Source: an uncultured Pseudomonadota bacterium (GTDB lineage Bacteria; Pseudomonadota; Gammaproteobacteria; Methylococcales; Methylomonadaceae). Taken from it: 42,858 nt of DNA. Position numbers and translations under genes: made by a program. Under the pieces are notes generated by a model that did not search any database, was not told where the DNA came from, and saw nothing but the letters and a program-made list of their open reading frames with translations. Each line of letters opens with the position of its first letter. Position 1 is the first letter of the stretch. Below are positions 9,162 to 18,956 of the stretch, in pieces. The stretch is from NCBI GenBank assembly GCA_903928965.1, contig CAIYSZ010000061.1:1-42858 (forward strand). The letters run 5' to 3'.

Positions 9162-11033
9162 TTAGGCATGAATTGTCCAGCTAAAGCCAATGCTTCTGAC
9201 GCTGCCGCCGTTGACGCTGACCGAAACCACGGTTTGATAGGAACCGTTCTTGGTCGGGGTTCCGCTGATGACTCCGGTAGTTGGATTGATGCTCAAACCG
9301 ATCGGCAAGTTGGCGGCGGAAAACTTTGATACGCCGCCGGCTGCTTGGATGATTTGCACCGGTAGGTTTACCTGAGAGCCGATTTGGGTATTTTGATTGG
9401 AAATCAGCGCCAATTCCGGCGTTGAATGGGCGAACAGGCCGTAAACGGCCAATTCAGACGCATCCAACGCCACATAGACTTTTCCATTCGCCACGGTAGG
9501 CGGATTTTTATTGGTTTTGCTGTTCAGATTGTCGGATAAATAAGTGGCGGAGTTCCATAATTCATTGCCCAGGTTTTGCGCGTCATAAGCTCTTAGCACG
9601 CTGTTTTTGGTGGTAAAGTCAGTGATGAAGGCCCAAATGACGCCGCTGCCGGGGGTGTCGCCATTGGCGGAGAGGGCAATGTCGGTTTGGTGGCCGTCGG
9701 CATTGAGGGTGTCGGCCGCCGGGCTATTGGTTACCGGGGTTGGGTTAAAGCCGTTTCCGTTAAATGCATAGGAGTAAACCGGCGAGCTTTGCAGGCCGTT
9801 TCCGCCGACGTAGGCAAGGAACAACAGGCTGCCGCCTTGCGCGGCGCTGCGTTGCCAAAACACCGGGCCGCCGAAGATGCTAAAGATTTTTTTACTCAAG
9901 GGCGGAATGATTTGCGGGACTTGGCTATCGTTAGCTTGCCATTTTCCAAGGTTGTTTATATTCCACATATATAACTGACCTGTTTTACCCCCGCCGACTA
10001 TATAGTCGGCGCCCGGAATCAGCAATGGGCCGGAACTGGAAAGATCTAAGTCGTGGTCGTCAAGGTATTGCCATTTGCCGACGGTAAACCAATCCGTCAG
10101 TTCCAGGTTGGCGGGGTTTAGTTTCAATAGGCTTTCGCTGAAGTTGTTGACGCCGTCGTAACCATTGCTCGAAAGCGTGAAGTTGCTGAACGTATAGGAG
10201 TTGCCCGTGAAATAATAGGCATAGCCTTGATCGTCTATGACCGGTGCGCGTCCCGATTGCCAAACGCCGGCCCCAACCGCCGGCGGAATGACGGTGGTGG
10301 CGAAGGCGGCGTTTTGCGTTAGGGTTTTGGCGTTGTAGGATAGTATCCAGCCGTTGTAATCGATATTGCTGCCTTCCGTGCCGTTTCCGGAAGCGATGGA
10401 CCCAAAGCCGATCAGCAAATTGCCTTGGGATAAGGCTAGGCCGGCATGTTGCTGCAAGCTTTGGTTGGCTATGTTTACCGTATATCCGTTAGCCGAATGG
10501 GCGGCGTTTATTTTCACCGGCCCGCCCAGTTTTTCCGCGCCGCTGGTAATGTCCAATGCATGTAACGTGAATTGAAAGCCGGTTTTGTAGGTTCCTGTTC
10601 TGACGACGACATACAGGATGCCGCTGGCGGGGTCTATGATGGGGGTGCTGTTGATGGCTGCCGTTATGGGCCCAAGTTTGGCATGCCACAACGGAGCGCC
10701 GGCTTGGTCCGCGTCAAAGGCGTAGACGCTGCCTAGGGCCGTGGTGGCGTAAATCACATTGTGCGCGGCGCCTTTAATGGAGACGCCCGGCGCGTAAAGA
10801 ATTTGAGTATCGCTATGGTTGTCTAACGGCAAGGTGAATAATAATCCGAAATTGCCGTAATTGACCGTGGCGGTGTTTAATAAGGTTTCATTCAAATTAG
10901 CGCCGGTGCGGTAGTGGTCGTTTCGGCTTTCGTAAACAGCGGCCGTCCCGGCGCGCGCGTTTGAAACAAGCAGAGCTAGGCCGATGCTTAAGGCGGTAAG
11001 GATTGGGGAACGTCCGGCATTAAAAGGATGCAT
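9162..11033 (-). CDS. Secreted PQQ-like beta-propeller protein with C-terminal Ig-like domain
   Basis: Exported protein of 623 residues, function unknown. The start is the ATG at 11033, which has AAGGAG 8 bases upstream; an upstream ATG at 11051 would overlap that site. A signal peptide is likely (LSIGLALLVSNARA then G). The body is a repeat propeller of the family with the opening YESRNDHYRTGANLNET, blocks such as VIYATTALGSVYAFDAD and STPIIDPASGILYVV, and GGPVFWQRSAAQGGSLLF. Similar proteins are common in soil acidobacteria and are often labelled quinoprotein-like. The last 85 or so residues form a putative Ig domain (LPIGLSINPTTGVISGTPTKNG) that the paralogue at 11073-12671 lacks. The two genes are 39 bp apart and probably cotranscribed. 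Confidence 0.8.
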   Translation of the reverse strand: MHPFNAGRSPILTALSIGLALLVSNARAGTAAVYESRNDHYRTGANLNETLLNTATVNYGNFGLLFTLPLDNHSDTQILYAPGVSIKGAAHNVIYATTALGSVYAFDADQAGAPLWHAKLGPITAAINSTPIIDPASGILYVVVRTGTYKTGFQFTLHALDITSGAEKLGGPVKINAAHSANGYTVNIANQSLQQHAGLALSQGNLLIGFGSIASGNGTEGSNIDYNGWILSYNAKTLTQNAAFATTVIPPAVGAGVWQSGRAPVIDDQGYAYYFTGNSYTFSNFTLSSNGYDGVNNFSESLLKLNPANLELTDWFTVGKWQYLDDHDLDLSSSGPLLIPGADYIVGGGKTGQLYMWNINNLGKWQANDSQVPQIIPPLSKKIFSIFGGPVFWQRSAAQGGSLLFLAYVGGNGLQSSPVYSYAFNGNGFNPTPVTNSPAADTLNADGHQTDIALSANGDTPGSGVIWAFITDFTTKNSVLRAYDAQNLGNELWNSATYLSDNLNSKTNKNPPTVANGKVYVALDASELAVYGLFAHSTPELALISNQNTQIGSQVNLPVQIIQAAGGVSKFSAANLPIGLSINPTTGVISGTPTKNGSYQTVVSVSVNGGSVRSIGFSWTIHA

Positions 11034-11072
11034 AACGGTTAACTCCTTCATGTTTCGGTCTAATGTTTCAAT

Positions 11073-12671
11073 TTAAGGTTTCAATCCGTATACCGTCAAT
11101 TGGTGGGCGTTGGTTGGGGCGTAAACTTTGCCGTTAACGATGGTTGGCGGTATGTAGGTGGAGGCAGCCGTTAAACTGTCGGATGAGTATTGCGCGGAGT
11201 TCCATAATTCCTGACTGAGATTTTCCGCGTTATAGGCCCGTAGTACGCTTTTATTGACGGACGGGTTGCTGATTAATGCCCATAGAATGCCGGTGCCGCT
11301 GGCATCTTGGTTGGCGGATAAGGAATAGGAGATTTCGTATCCGGAGCGCGAGTTTTCACCCGCCGGCGTCACGGAGACCGGAGCAGGGTAAAAACTGCCG
11401 CCGCTAAATTTGAAGGCGTAAATAGGCCCAGGGGCGTATACGTTAAACAATAGGCTGCCGCCTTGCGCGGCGCTACGTTGCCAAAATACCGGGCCGGTAA
11501 AAATGGCCGCGGTTTTAGTATTCGGGGTCGGCAAGTTTTGTACCATTTTGCCGTTGTTGGCGCTTAAGCGGCCCATGTTATTGGTGTTCAATACGTATAA
11601 ATTGCCGTCCTTGCCGCCGCCGACTAATAAATTAGCCTCTGGAACCAGCAAGGGGCCGGAGCTGGCGGTGTCCGTGTCGTTTTCGTCCAGTTTTTGCCAT
11701 TGGATAGGGGTGAACCAATCCAGGAGATTAAGATTGTGGTCGGTTTTTAATATGCTTTCACTAAAGTTGTTGACGCCGTCATAGCCGTTGGTGGAAAGAC
11801 CGAAATTGTTTAGTTGATAGGCGTTGCCGACGTGAAAATAGACATTGCCTTCGTCGTCCACCGCCGGCGCGCGTCCGGATTGCCATACGCCGCCGCCGAT
11901 GGCGGGCGATTTGCGGGTGGTGAGGAATACGCCGTTTTGTTGCAAGGTTTGAGCGTTGTAAGAAAGTACCCAGCCGTTGTAATTTAGGCCCGGCCCTTCG
12001 TCAACTCCGGCGAAACCGAATATCACATTGCCATTGGCCAAGGCTAGCCCTGTGTGTTGCACCAATTGCTGATTGAGGGTTTCAAAGTTTGCGCCGTTGA
12101 AGGTATAGCTGCCGCTGACATTCACGGGTCCGCCGAATTTTTCCGCGCCCGACGCGATGTCCAGGGCATGCAATTTGAATACGTTAAGGATATTGTTGCT
12201 GCCGCGCGCAACGACATACAAGGAGCCGGTGTTGGGATCAATGATGGGGGTGCTGTTAACGCCCCAGTTGTAGCCGGTAAAACCGGTGTGTAAACCTAGG
12301 CGGGCCATCCACAACGCCGGGCCGGAATGGTCCGCGTCAAAGGCGTACACATTGGCGGAGGCGGTGACGATGTATATCACGTTATGCTTGATGCCGCCGA
12401 TAGAGACATTCGGCGCGTAAAGCGGTTGGGTGTGGATGGGGCTGTCCACCGGCATGGTGAATAATAAACCGAAGTTGTTGCCCACGACATTTGAGGTGTT
12501 CAGGATGGTCTCGTTAAGATTGGCGCCGGTGCGGTAATGATCGTTCCGGTTTTCGTAAACCGCCGCCGGAGCCGCGTGAGCATTGACTGCCGCGCTAAAG
12601 CCGACAGTTGCCAATCCGAATTTTAATATTTTTAGATAGTGGCATTGGCGGGTTTTAAAAAAATTATTCAT
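11073..12671 (-). CDS. Secreted PQQ-like beta-propeller protein (paralogue without Ig domain)
   Basis: 532-residue paralogue of the downstream gene. It has a basic N-terminus, a hydrophobic helix and a likely signal-peptidase site after NAHA. The propeller body aligns through YENRNDHYRTGANLNET, VNSTPIIDPNTGSLYVVAR, VWQSGRAPAVDDEGNVYF, NGYDGVNNFSESILK, SSGPLLVPEANLLVGGGKDG and GPVFWQRSAAQGGSLLF. It stops after the last propeller blade (LTVYGLKP), where its neighbour continues into an Ig domain. No catalytic residues could be assigned. It is the first gene of the pair, so regulation probably sits in the 1 kb non-coding stretch upstream. Confidence 0.8.
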   Translation of the reverse strand: MNNFFKTRQCHYLKILKFGLATVGFSAAVNAHAAPAAVYENRNDHYRTGANLNETILNTSNVVGNNFGLLFTMPVDSPIHTQPLYAPNVSIGGIKHNVIYIVTASANVYAFDADHSGPALWMARLGLHTGFTGYNWGVNSTPIIDPNTGSLYVVARGSNNILNVFKLHALDIASGAEKFGGPVNVSGSYTFNGANFETLNQQLVQHTGLALANGNVIFGFAGVDEGPGLNYNGWVLSYNAQTLQQNGVFLTTRKSPAIGGGVWQSGRAPAVDDEGNVYFHVGNAYQLNNFGLSTNGYDGVNNFSESILKTDHNLNLLDWFTPIQWQKLDENDTDTASSGPLLVPEANLLVGGGKDGNLYVLNTNNMGRLSANNGKMVQNLPTPNTKTAAIFTGPVFWQRSAAQGGSLLFNVYAPGPIYAFKFSGGSFYPAPVSVTPAGENSRSGYEISYSLSANQDASGTGILWALISNPSVNKSVLRAYNAENLSQELWNSAQYSSDSLTAASTYIPPTIVNGKVYAPTNAHQLTVYGLKP

Positions 12672-13703
12672 GGTTAATCTGCTAAAAAAATTAAAGTGTC
12701 TTAAGGGTGAGTCAAAACTTTAGTTTTTGGTTTTAATTGCGCGTGAATTAGATTAGCGCTTACCGGATTAATACTTAACGCCATATGCCGTAAACTAGGG
12801 GTTTTGGCTGCGGGCATAGACTCTACATTGCAAAAAATAAAATGTAGCTGTGTGCAGGTGCAAAATGATCTAATCCGTAAATGGAAGATCATAATTCATG
12901 GTTTAATATTCACAATATAAGGCCGCAACAGGCCGATACCGCCGGTTGAGTTGCTCGCTAGCGCCGAAGCGGCCAGGCGTCCGCGCCGCAAAAAGGCCAA
13001 GTAAGGCGCGCAACTCTTGACATTTTTTTCAAGATTCACATTGCTCAATAATAGCCTAGCACTCGGTTGATGTCAACATGAGTTAGGAAGTTCTTGTTGT
13101 GTATCTTATCTTATTGATTGTGTGACGAAATTCAAAAAGAATAATTTCAGCCGCGGTCAGGATTGCTGAAATATATTTGTAAGGAAGTTTTTTTATAATT
13201 TAGCATTTTTCTGAAGCTATCGCCATATTCTTTAACAGGTTGGTGAAAAATTCATTTTGTCAAAAAATCACCACAACATATTGTGTCAAAACGGCTTCAG
13301 TTCACTATATATTGATCAAGTCTGGCAAAATTTTGAGAAAGTCGACAGTCTGTTAAAAAGCTATGTTAATTAAACGTAAAAGGTCTTTTCGGACGGGCGT
13401 TACCCATGGCCATGCATGGAGAGATATTTTTGTTAACAGCTTATATACTTAAAAGAATCACGGCGGGGCGCGACTCTAGATCAACGTGACTGCTTAGGAT
13501 TGGGGTTTAAGCGGCATAAATCCTAGGCTTGCGGATGAATTTTACGCTGATACAGGCAAATTACGCCGGATGTGTGAATGAAGATTTGAGCAGGTGAAAA
13601 TGTTCGGATCAGGCTCGATGTCGGGTCGGAAATTGGGTTTTCGGAGATTTATTGTCGCTTTACCTGTTTTTTTTTGACCAATTTTGTTGTTTATTCAGGG
13701 TTT
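12672..13703. other. 1 kb non-coding stretch with GC-rich island and MITE
   Basis: No gene is convincing here. Three parts can be told apart. First, AT-rich DNA next to the beta-propeller genes, probably their promoter region. Second, a GC-rich island at about 12918-13015; its + strand reads as a 28-codon open tail ending RRPRRKKAK-stop at 13006, like the end of a decayed gene. Third, AT-rich DNA containing the 125-bp MITE-like element (13232-13356) and an inverted repeat TAGGATT/AATCCTA at 13495-13525. Confidence 0.5.
13232..13356 (+). mobile_element. MITE-like element, copy 1
   Basis: 125-bp non-coding element that matches the reverse complement of 20626-20751 over its whole length, by eye about four bases in five. 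Its ends are TTAACAGGTTGGTGA on the left and TCGACAGTCTGTTAA on the right, imperfect inverted repeats. The blocks CATTTTGTCAAAAAA, CCACAACAT and ATATATTGATCAAG are shared with the other copy. There is no open frame, so it would depend on a transposase encoded elsewhere. No clear target duplication was seen. Confidence 0.75.
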
Positions 13704-14327
13704 TTAATAATCAATGTTCAACCCTCCCAATCCGCAATAACCGTCGGGATTTTTTGCCAAATATTGTTGGTGTTCAATTTCGGCGTAGTAAAATACTCCC
13801 GCGGGTTTAATTTCGGTGGTGATGGGGCCAAAATTTCGTAGGTTTATTTTTTGCTGGTAATGTTGTTTGCTGGCAAGCGCCAACCGGTATTGGTTTTCAC
13901 TGTGGGTGTAAATTGCCGAGCGGTATTGGGAGCCGATATCCGCTCCTTGGCGCATGCCTTGGGTGGGATCATGGGCTTCCCAGAATAGCGCCAATAGTTG
14001 TTCGTAACTTATTGACGCGGGATCGAACACGACGAGCACGGTTTCGGCATGGCCGGTGAGCCCTGAGCAAACCTCTCGGTAGGTCGGGTTGGGCGTTACG
14101 CCGCCGGCATAGCCCACGGAGGTGCTGAATACGCCGCGCTGCCGCCAAAATTTACGTTCCGCTCCCCAAAAGCAACCAAGGGCGAATTGGGCGGTTTGCA
14201 GGCCTTCTGGAAATGGCGGATGCTGCGGCTGGCCGGTGATGGCATGCGGTTCGGTGATGATCACTGGCTTGGCGCGGCCCGGTAAGGCATTGTATGCCTG
14301 GGCGGCTTGGTTTTCATGATGTTCCAT
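13704..14327 (-). CDS. msrA: Peptide-methionine (S)-S-oxide reductase
   Basis: Repairs oxidised methionine in proteins using thioredoxin. The 207-residue product is of the long E. coli type, with about 45 residues before the catalytic motif [11 protein letters not shown] (Cys52). Also present are [53 protein letters not shown] and the tail [20 protein letters not shown], which supplies a recycling Cys. The ATG at 14327 is kept because the residues after it (ALPGR, then [14 protein letters not shown]) match the family. It is a single-gene unit beside the 1 kb non-coding stretch. Confidence 0.95.
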   Translation of the reverse strand: MEHHENQAAQAYNALPGRAKPVIITEPHAITGQPQHPPFPEGLQTAQFALGCFWGAERKFWRQRGVFSTSVGYAGGVTPNPTYREVCSGLTGHAETVLVVFDPASISYEQLLALFWEAHDPTQGMRQGADIGSQYRSAIYTHSENQYRLALASKQHYQQKINLRNFGPITTEIKPAGVFYYAEIEHQQYLAKNPDGYCGLGGLNIDY

Positions 14328-14945
14328 GGCAGCGGTATGAAGGACTAAGATGAGGTCAATTCTTGTTTTTTACCGGTAAATGCTTTTTTTGTCAATCGAT
14401 TGTAGTTGCTAGTACGGGATTTTTTTATTTCACGTTGTCAAGCTCAAAAAAAAGCTATTGCAAACGTAAATCATTATCTTTGGATAAAGTGAATAAAGGA
14501 TGGGGCCGGGCGCTCTTGGCGCTGTGCAAGCATTATCATCGGAACAAGGTAAGTCAGGCAGGGGGATAAGTCAGGCAATGCCGGAATATGCCGAACCGGA
14601 AACAAGCGAACTTAAGGCAAAGCACTTAAGTTAGTTGTTTCTTAATGGATTTGCTCAAATTACAAAATTATGCTAAAGTCAATACATTGACTCGTTGATT
14701 CGGGTTTGGATTTTGCTTGGCTTCGCGGGTGTAATTTTTCTATTTTAGCCAATTTTTTGTTGAGTTTTTGTTTTTTCTTTGCTTACTAATTAATATTTTG
14801 AGCTTTTTGATTTTGGTGTGCTTGACGAATTTTTTTTGTGCGCGGCTAGTAGCTGTTCTTTTCTTGTTTCCAGTATTAAAGATGGTTTTGAGTTTTTCTG
14901 GAAAATAATTAATTTATTTGTTTTGTTTAATTTTTGGAATATAAG
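14328..14945. other. AT-rich gap before the polysaccharide locus, no gene seen
   Basis: About 620 bp with no supported gene. The + strand frame at 14363-14569 has a lysine- and serine-rich composition and no recognisable motif. A short direct repeat, TAAGTCAGGCA, occurs twice at about 14550 and 14568. From about 14640 the DNA is strongly AT-rich with T-runs, unlike the neighbouring genes; it probably holds the promoter of the oxidoreductase at 14946. Confidence 0.4.
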
Positions 14946-16040
14946 ATGGTTCGGCTTGCAGTAGTGGGGCTTGGGAAAATGGGTTTGTCTCATTTTTCAA
15001 TGATTAACGCGCATCCAGAAGTTAAGGTTGTTGCTATTTGCGACGCCATGGGTTATGTGTTGGATGTATTGAACAAGTATGCCGGTACCCCAATATATAC
15101 TGATTATAATGCCATGCTCAATGAGGTGGAGTTGGATGCGGTAATTATCGCGACTCCCTCCCTGTTGCACGGTAAAATGGTTAGATCAGCTTTGGAAAAA
15201 GGGATACATGTTTTTTGTGAGAAGCCTTTTTGTTTGGATGTGGCCGAAGGCGGGGAATTGACCCGCTTGGCTAGGCAAAAAGGGTTGGTTAATCAGGTGG
15301 GTTATCACTACCGTTTTGTGGGCGCGTTTCAGGAAATGAAGCGCTTATTGGATCTCAAGGCGATAGGTGAAGTCACGCATGTGTTAGCGGAAGCTTACGG
15401 ACCCGTGGTGTTGAAACCCAAGGGTTCAAGCTGGCGGTCGCAGAGTTCGCAAGGCGGCGGTTGTTTGTATGATTACGCCGCGCATCCGATCAATCTGCTG
15501 AACTGGTTTTTAGGAGCGCCCATCGGCGTTGGCGGTACGGTAGTGCATAAAATCCATTCCAAGAATACCGATGACAAAGTATTCGGCACCTTGTTCTTTG
15601 AAAACGAGGTGACTGCGCAAGTTTCGGTGAATTGGAGCGACGAGTCCTGCCGTAAAATGTCCACCAAAATGACGGTGTGGGGCTCGCAAGGGCGTATCTT
15701 CGCCGATCGTCAGGAATGCCAAGCGTATTTGCGCGAACCGGTGGCGGCCTTGCCGGATTACAGCTCAGGTTGGAATGTCCGTTATACTACCGATTTGACC
15801 AAGGAAGTATGGTTTTATTTGCGCGGAGAGGAATATTCCGCGCAACTGGATTATTTTGTCGGTTGTATCAAGAACCAAGCGGTTGATAATCTTAATTCGT
15901 TTGAAAGCGCTTGGATGACGGATCAAGTGATTTCCATGATGATCGAGGATGCGAAATTGGGTCCGAGTGTAAAAATTGGTAATCATGCCCTTGCCGCGCC
16001 GAAAAAGAATAACCGCTTTTTTACCTTTTTTACACGGTAG
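14946..16040 (+). CDS. Gfo/Idh/MocA-family sugar oxidoreductase
   Basis: NAD(P)-dependent oxidoreductase of 364 residues, likely acting on a nucleotide sugar or related precursor of the polysaccharide. The N-terminal Rossmann motif is VVGLGKMGLSHF; the signature EKPFCLDV (the catalytic Lys of the EKP motif) and VGYHYRFVGAF follow, and YDYAAHPINLLNWFLGAP supplies the typical His. The start is the ATG at 14946, which directly precedes the Rossmann strand; a TTG at 14934 would only add four residues. It is followed 23 bp later by a TIM-barrel gene, suggesting a joint step. Base composition is AT-richer than in the housekeeping genes. Confidence 0.85.
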   Translation: MVRLAVVGLGKMGLSHFSMINAHPEVKVVAICDAMGYVLDVLNKYAGTPIYTDYNAMLNEVELDAVIIATPSLLHGKMVRSALEKGIHVFCEKPFCLDVAEGGELTRLARQKGLVNQVGYHYRFVGAFQEMKRLLDLKAIGEVTHVLAEAYGPVVLKPKGSSWRSQSSQGGGCLYDYAAHPINLLNWFLGAPIGVGGTVVHKIHSKNTDDKVFGTLFFENEVTAQVSVNWSDESCRKMSTKMTVWGSQGRIFADRQECQAYLREPVAALPDYSSGWNVRYTTDLTKEVWFYLRGEEYSAQLDYFVGCIKNQAVDNLNSFESAWMTDQVISMMIEDAKLGPSVKIGNHALAAPKKNNRFFTFFTR

Positions 16041-16063
16041 ATCAACAGTTTTGGAGAAATTTA

Positions 16064-16924
16064 GTGGATCGTTTGTTGTTTGGGGATAACCAGTTTTTTG
16101 GTGTGAACCATATGTCGGAAGAGAAGGCCAGGGCACAGTCCATGCGTTTTCAAGACATCAAGGCCGTGATTGAGGTGCTGGATACCGCTTATGATGCCGG
16201 AATCAACACGTTTATGTGCACTACTCACGATAGAATCGCTAAAGTGTGCGACCATATGCGGGCCAATCCTGAACGTTATAAGGATTTTATTTTTTATCCC
16301 TGCATGCCATACGCGCATAAATATGCCAATGCCGTGACCGAAGATGGCATTCTTGGAACCTTGAAACGCTTTACTCCGGACGAAGGTTTTATCAATGCCG
16401 CGTTTCGCGGCGGCATGTCCTTGGCAACCAAGGACATTGAAGGTATCACTACTTTATTGATTGATGCGGAAATGAAAATGTTCGCCGGCTTGAACACGCC
16501 GGTGATTTTTTTACAAAATGTAGTCGTGGACTTGTTGTTGGGTTTGGGCTTTAAGGATGCGTTCCGCATTTTTGCCGATCATATTAAAACCCATTACAAC
16601 GCCGAGCCGGCTTTTATTACGATGAACATGCCGCTATTGCTGGATGCGCTGGAGGATTTAGGCATCGAAAATCCCATCGTTTGCTCCAATATCAATAAAA
16701 TTGGTTTTAGAATGTGCGGCGGTTTTGAGGCTTATGCGCGCGCGTTGAGGGAAAAACAATTCCGCGCCATCGCCATGTCGGTGTTCGCTTCCGGCGGCAT
16801 ACCGCCGCGCGAGGCCATAAAGTGGGTATGTGAACAGCCGAATATTCAATCGATTGTGTTCGGCGCGTCCAGTCGCGGCAATATTTTGAGCACTCGGGAT
16901 TTGGTGGGCGAATATTGGACTTAG
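16064..16924 (+). CDS. Aldo/keto-reductase-like TIM barrel protein, function unknown
   Basis: 286-residue cytoplasmic protein starting at a GTG with GGAG 7 bases upstream. Its features (LLFGDNQFFGVNHMSEEKA, VLDTAYDAGINTFMCTTHDRI, ending SVFASGGIPPREAIKWVCEQPNIQSIVFGASSRGNI) resemble an aldo/keto reductase barrel, where the last segment would bind the cofactor phosphate. The usual catalytic Asp-Tyr-Lys-His set is not obvious, so it may be a lyase or isomerase on the same fold. The pairing with the oxidoreductase upstream and rmlB downstream suggests a step in nucleotide-sugar modification; this is inference. Confidence 0.6.
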   Translation: MDRLLFGDNQFFGVNHMSEEKARAQSMRFQDIKAVIEVLDTAYDAGINTFMCTTHDRIAKVCDHMRANPERYKDFIFYPCMPYAHKYANAVTEDGILGTLKRFTPDEGFINAAFRGGMSLATKDIEGITTLLIDAEMKMFAGLNTPVIFLQNVVVDLLLGLGFKDAFRIFADHIKTHYNAEPAFITMNMPLLLDALEDLGIENPIVCSNINKIGFRMCGGFEAYARALREKQFRAIAMSVFASGGIPPREAIKWVCEQPNIQSIVFGASSRGNILSTRDLVGEYWT

Positions 16925-16994
16925 GGCGGTCGTTGCCGCGGGTCTGGGCTGCTGTTGAACGGTTTTAACGTTGAGTGTTTAGGGGAGCGTTTTT

Positions 16995-18062
16995 GTGATT
17001 TTAGTAACTGGCGGCGCCGGATTTATCGGCAGTAATTTTGTATTGGAATGGTTGGCGGTCTCCGATGAAGCGGTTGTGAATTTGGATAAGTTAACCTATG
17101 CCGGCAACTTGCAAAATCTGGCGTCGGTGGCGAACGATGCCCGGCACGTGTTTGTGCGCGGTGATATCGCCGATTTCGATTTGGCGCTGGATTTGCTAAA
17201 CAAATATAAAATACGCGCCGTGATTAATTTCGCCGCGGAATCGCATGTTGACCGCTCCATTCATGGGCCGGAGGATTTTATTCAAACCAATGTGCTGGGG
17301 ACTTTTCGTTTGCTGGAGGCGGTGCGCGCTTATTGGTCGCAATTGGCCGATGCGGAAAAATCCGGGTTCCGGTTTTTGCATGTTTCCACCGACGAGGTTT
17401 ACGGATCGCTGCGCAAGGACGATCCGCAGTTCACGGAAACCCATCAATATCAACCGAATAGCCCTTATTCGGCCAGTAAGGCGGCTAGCGATCATTTGGT
17501 GCGCGCCTATCATCATACTTATGGTTTGCCGGTGCTAACCACCAATTGCTCAAATAATTACGGGCCATATCATTTTCCGGAAAAGTTGATTCCATTGTGC
17601 ATTCAAAACGCTTTGACCGGGAAGCCGCTGCCGATTTACGGCGATGGTCAGCAAATCCGTGATTGGTTGTTTGTCACCGATCATTGCGCCGCCATTCGTA
17701 CGGTGTTGGCCCATGGCCGCGTCGGCGAGGTGTATAACGTCGGCGGTTGGAATGAAAAAGCGAATATCGACGTGGTGAACACCTTATGCGCAATTTTGGA
17801 TGAATTGCAGCCGCGCGGCGACGGCAAGTCCTACGCGGAACAAATTACCTATGTCGCCGACCGTCCGGGGCATGATCGCCGTTATGCGATTGACGCGAGC
17901 AAGTTGGAGCGGGAACTGGGCTGGAAACCGGATGAAACGTTTGAAACCGGCATTCGGAAAACCGTGCAATGGTATCTAGGGCATCAGGATTGGGTGGCGA
18001 ACGTGGTGTCCGGCGATTATCAATCTTGGGTGGAAAAAAATTACGCCGGCCGGAATGTATGA
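16995..18062 (+). CDS. rmlB: dTDP-glucose 4,6-dehydratase
   Basis: Second enzyme of dTDP-L-rhamnose synthesis. The 355-residue SDR protein has the NAD motif [10 protein letters not shown] at the N-terminus, the [11 protein letters not shown] block, [11 protein letters not shown], and the [12 protein letters not shown] catalytic Yxxx[18 protein letters not shown] and the [12 protein letters not shown] segment are diagnostic of RmlB. It starts at a GTG with AGGGGAG upstream. Its stop overlaps the rmlD start (ATGA), opening a BDAC-ordered cluster. Confidence 0.96.
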   Translation: MILVTGGAGFIGSNFVLEWLAVSDEAVVNLDKLTYAGNLQNLASVANDARHVFVRGDIADFDLALDLLNKYKIRAVINFAAESHVDRSIHGPEDFIQTNVLGTFRLLEAVRAYWSQLADAEKSGFRFLHVSTDEVYGSLRKDDPQFTETHQYQPNSPYSASKAASDHLVRAYHHTYGLPVLTTNCSNNYGPYHFPEKLIPLCIQNALTGKPLPIYGDGQQIRDWLFVTDHCAAIRTVLAHGRVGEVYNVGGWNEKANIDVVNTLCAILDELQPRGDGKSYAEQITYVADRPGHDRRYAIDASKLERELGWKPDETFETGIRKTVQWYLGHQDWVANVVSGDYQSWVEKNYAGRNV

Positions 18063-18955
18063 AAATACTGCTGTTCGGTAAAAATGGCCAAGTGGGTTGG
18101 GAGTTGCAGCGCAGCTTGTCTTTATTGGGCGAGGTGGTGGCGCTGGATCGGAGCTCCAAGGAATATTGCGGTGATTTGGCCGATCTTGACGGCATAGCCG
18201 AGACGGTGCGGCGAGTGCGTCCGGGTTTTATCGTCAATGCGGCGGCTTATACCGCGGTGGATAAGGCCGAAAGCGACGCGGAGGCGGCGCATTTGATCAA
18301 TGCGGCGGCGCCGGGAACGTTGGCCGAGCAGGCTGGCGTTTTGAACGCCTGGCTGGTGCATTATTCCACGGATTATGTGTTCGACGGCGGCGGCGAAACC
18401 GCTAGAAGCGAAGACGCCGCCGTCAATCCGCTTGGCGTTTACGGCGCCAGCAAGTTGGCCGGCGAACAGGCGATTCAGGCCAGCGGCTGCCGGCATTTAA
18501 TCTTGAGAACCAGTTGGGTCTACGCCGCGCGGGGGGCGAATTTCGCCAAGACTATGTTGCGTTTGGCCAAGGAGCGGGAGCAATTGGCCGTGATTAACGA
18601 CCAAATCGGAGCGCCCACCGGCGCGGAGTTTTTGGCCGACGCCACCGCGCATGCCTTGAGAACGGCGAGCGGCAATCCTGATGTTTCCGGAGTGTATCAT
18701 TTGGTCGCCGCCGGGGAAACCAGTTGGTATGATTATGCGCGTTGGGTGATTGATTTCGCGCGCGCCGCCGGCGTGGAGATCAAGGTCAAGAACGAAGCTA
18801 TTCAGCCGATTCCTACGTCGGGATATCCTACTCCGGCGCGGCGGCCGTTGAATTCGCGTCTTGCAACCGCTAAATTTTCGGCCGCGTTCGGCTTGCAAGC
18901 GCCGGATTGGCGTTTCGGCGTTGAGCGTATGTTAACTGAACTTTTGGATAAATAA
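18059..18955 (+). CDS. rmlD: dTDP-4-dehydrorhamnose reductase
   Basis: Last enzyme of dTDP-L-rhamnose synthesis. The 298-residue SDR protein opens [20 protein letters not shown] and has [23 protein letters not shown], the catalytic YGASKLAGE, and [18 protein letters not shown]. The C-terminal [13 protein letters not shown] block is typical. I placed the start at the ATG overlapping the rmlB stop; an open frame upstream (from 17969) reads through rmlB and is not needed. Confidence 0.95.
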   Translation: MKILLFGKNGQVGWELQRSLSLLGEVVALDRSSKEYCGDLADLDGIAETVRRVRPGFIVNAAAYTAVDKAESDAEAAHLINAAAPGTLAEQAGVLNAWLVHYSTDYVFDGGGETARSEDAAVNPLGVYGASKLAGEQAIQASGCRHLILRTSWVYAARGANFAKTMLRLAKEREQLAVINDQIGAPTGAEFLADATAHALRTASGNPDVSGVYHLVAAGETSWYDYARWVIDFARAAGVEIKVKNEAIQPIPTSGYPTPARRPLNSRLATAKFSAAFGLQAPDWRFGVERMLTELLDK

Positions 18956-18956
18956 A

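Noticed and set aside
12701..12892. 63-codon minus-strand frame upstream of the beta-propeller genes
   Set aside because: Lies in the likely promoter region, no motif and no ribosome binding site.
14363..14569. 68-codon + strand frame after msrA
   Set aside because: Composition and lack of any motif or ribosome binding site point to chance in AT-rich DNA.
17969..18058. Long rmlD extension overlapping rmlB
   Set aside because: ATG at 18059 overlaps the rmlB stop in the usual ATGA manner and begins at the NAD-binding strand.
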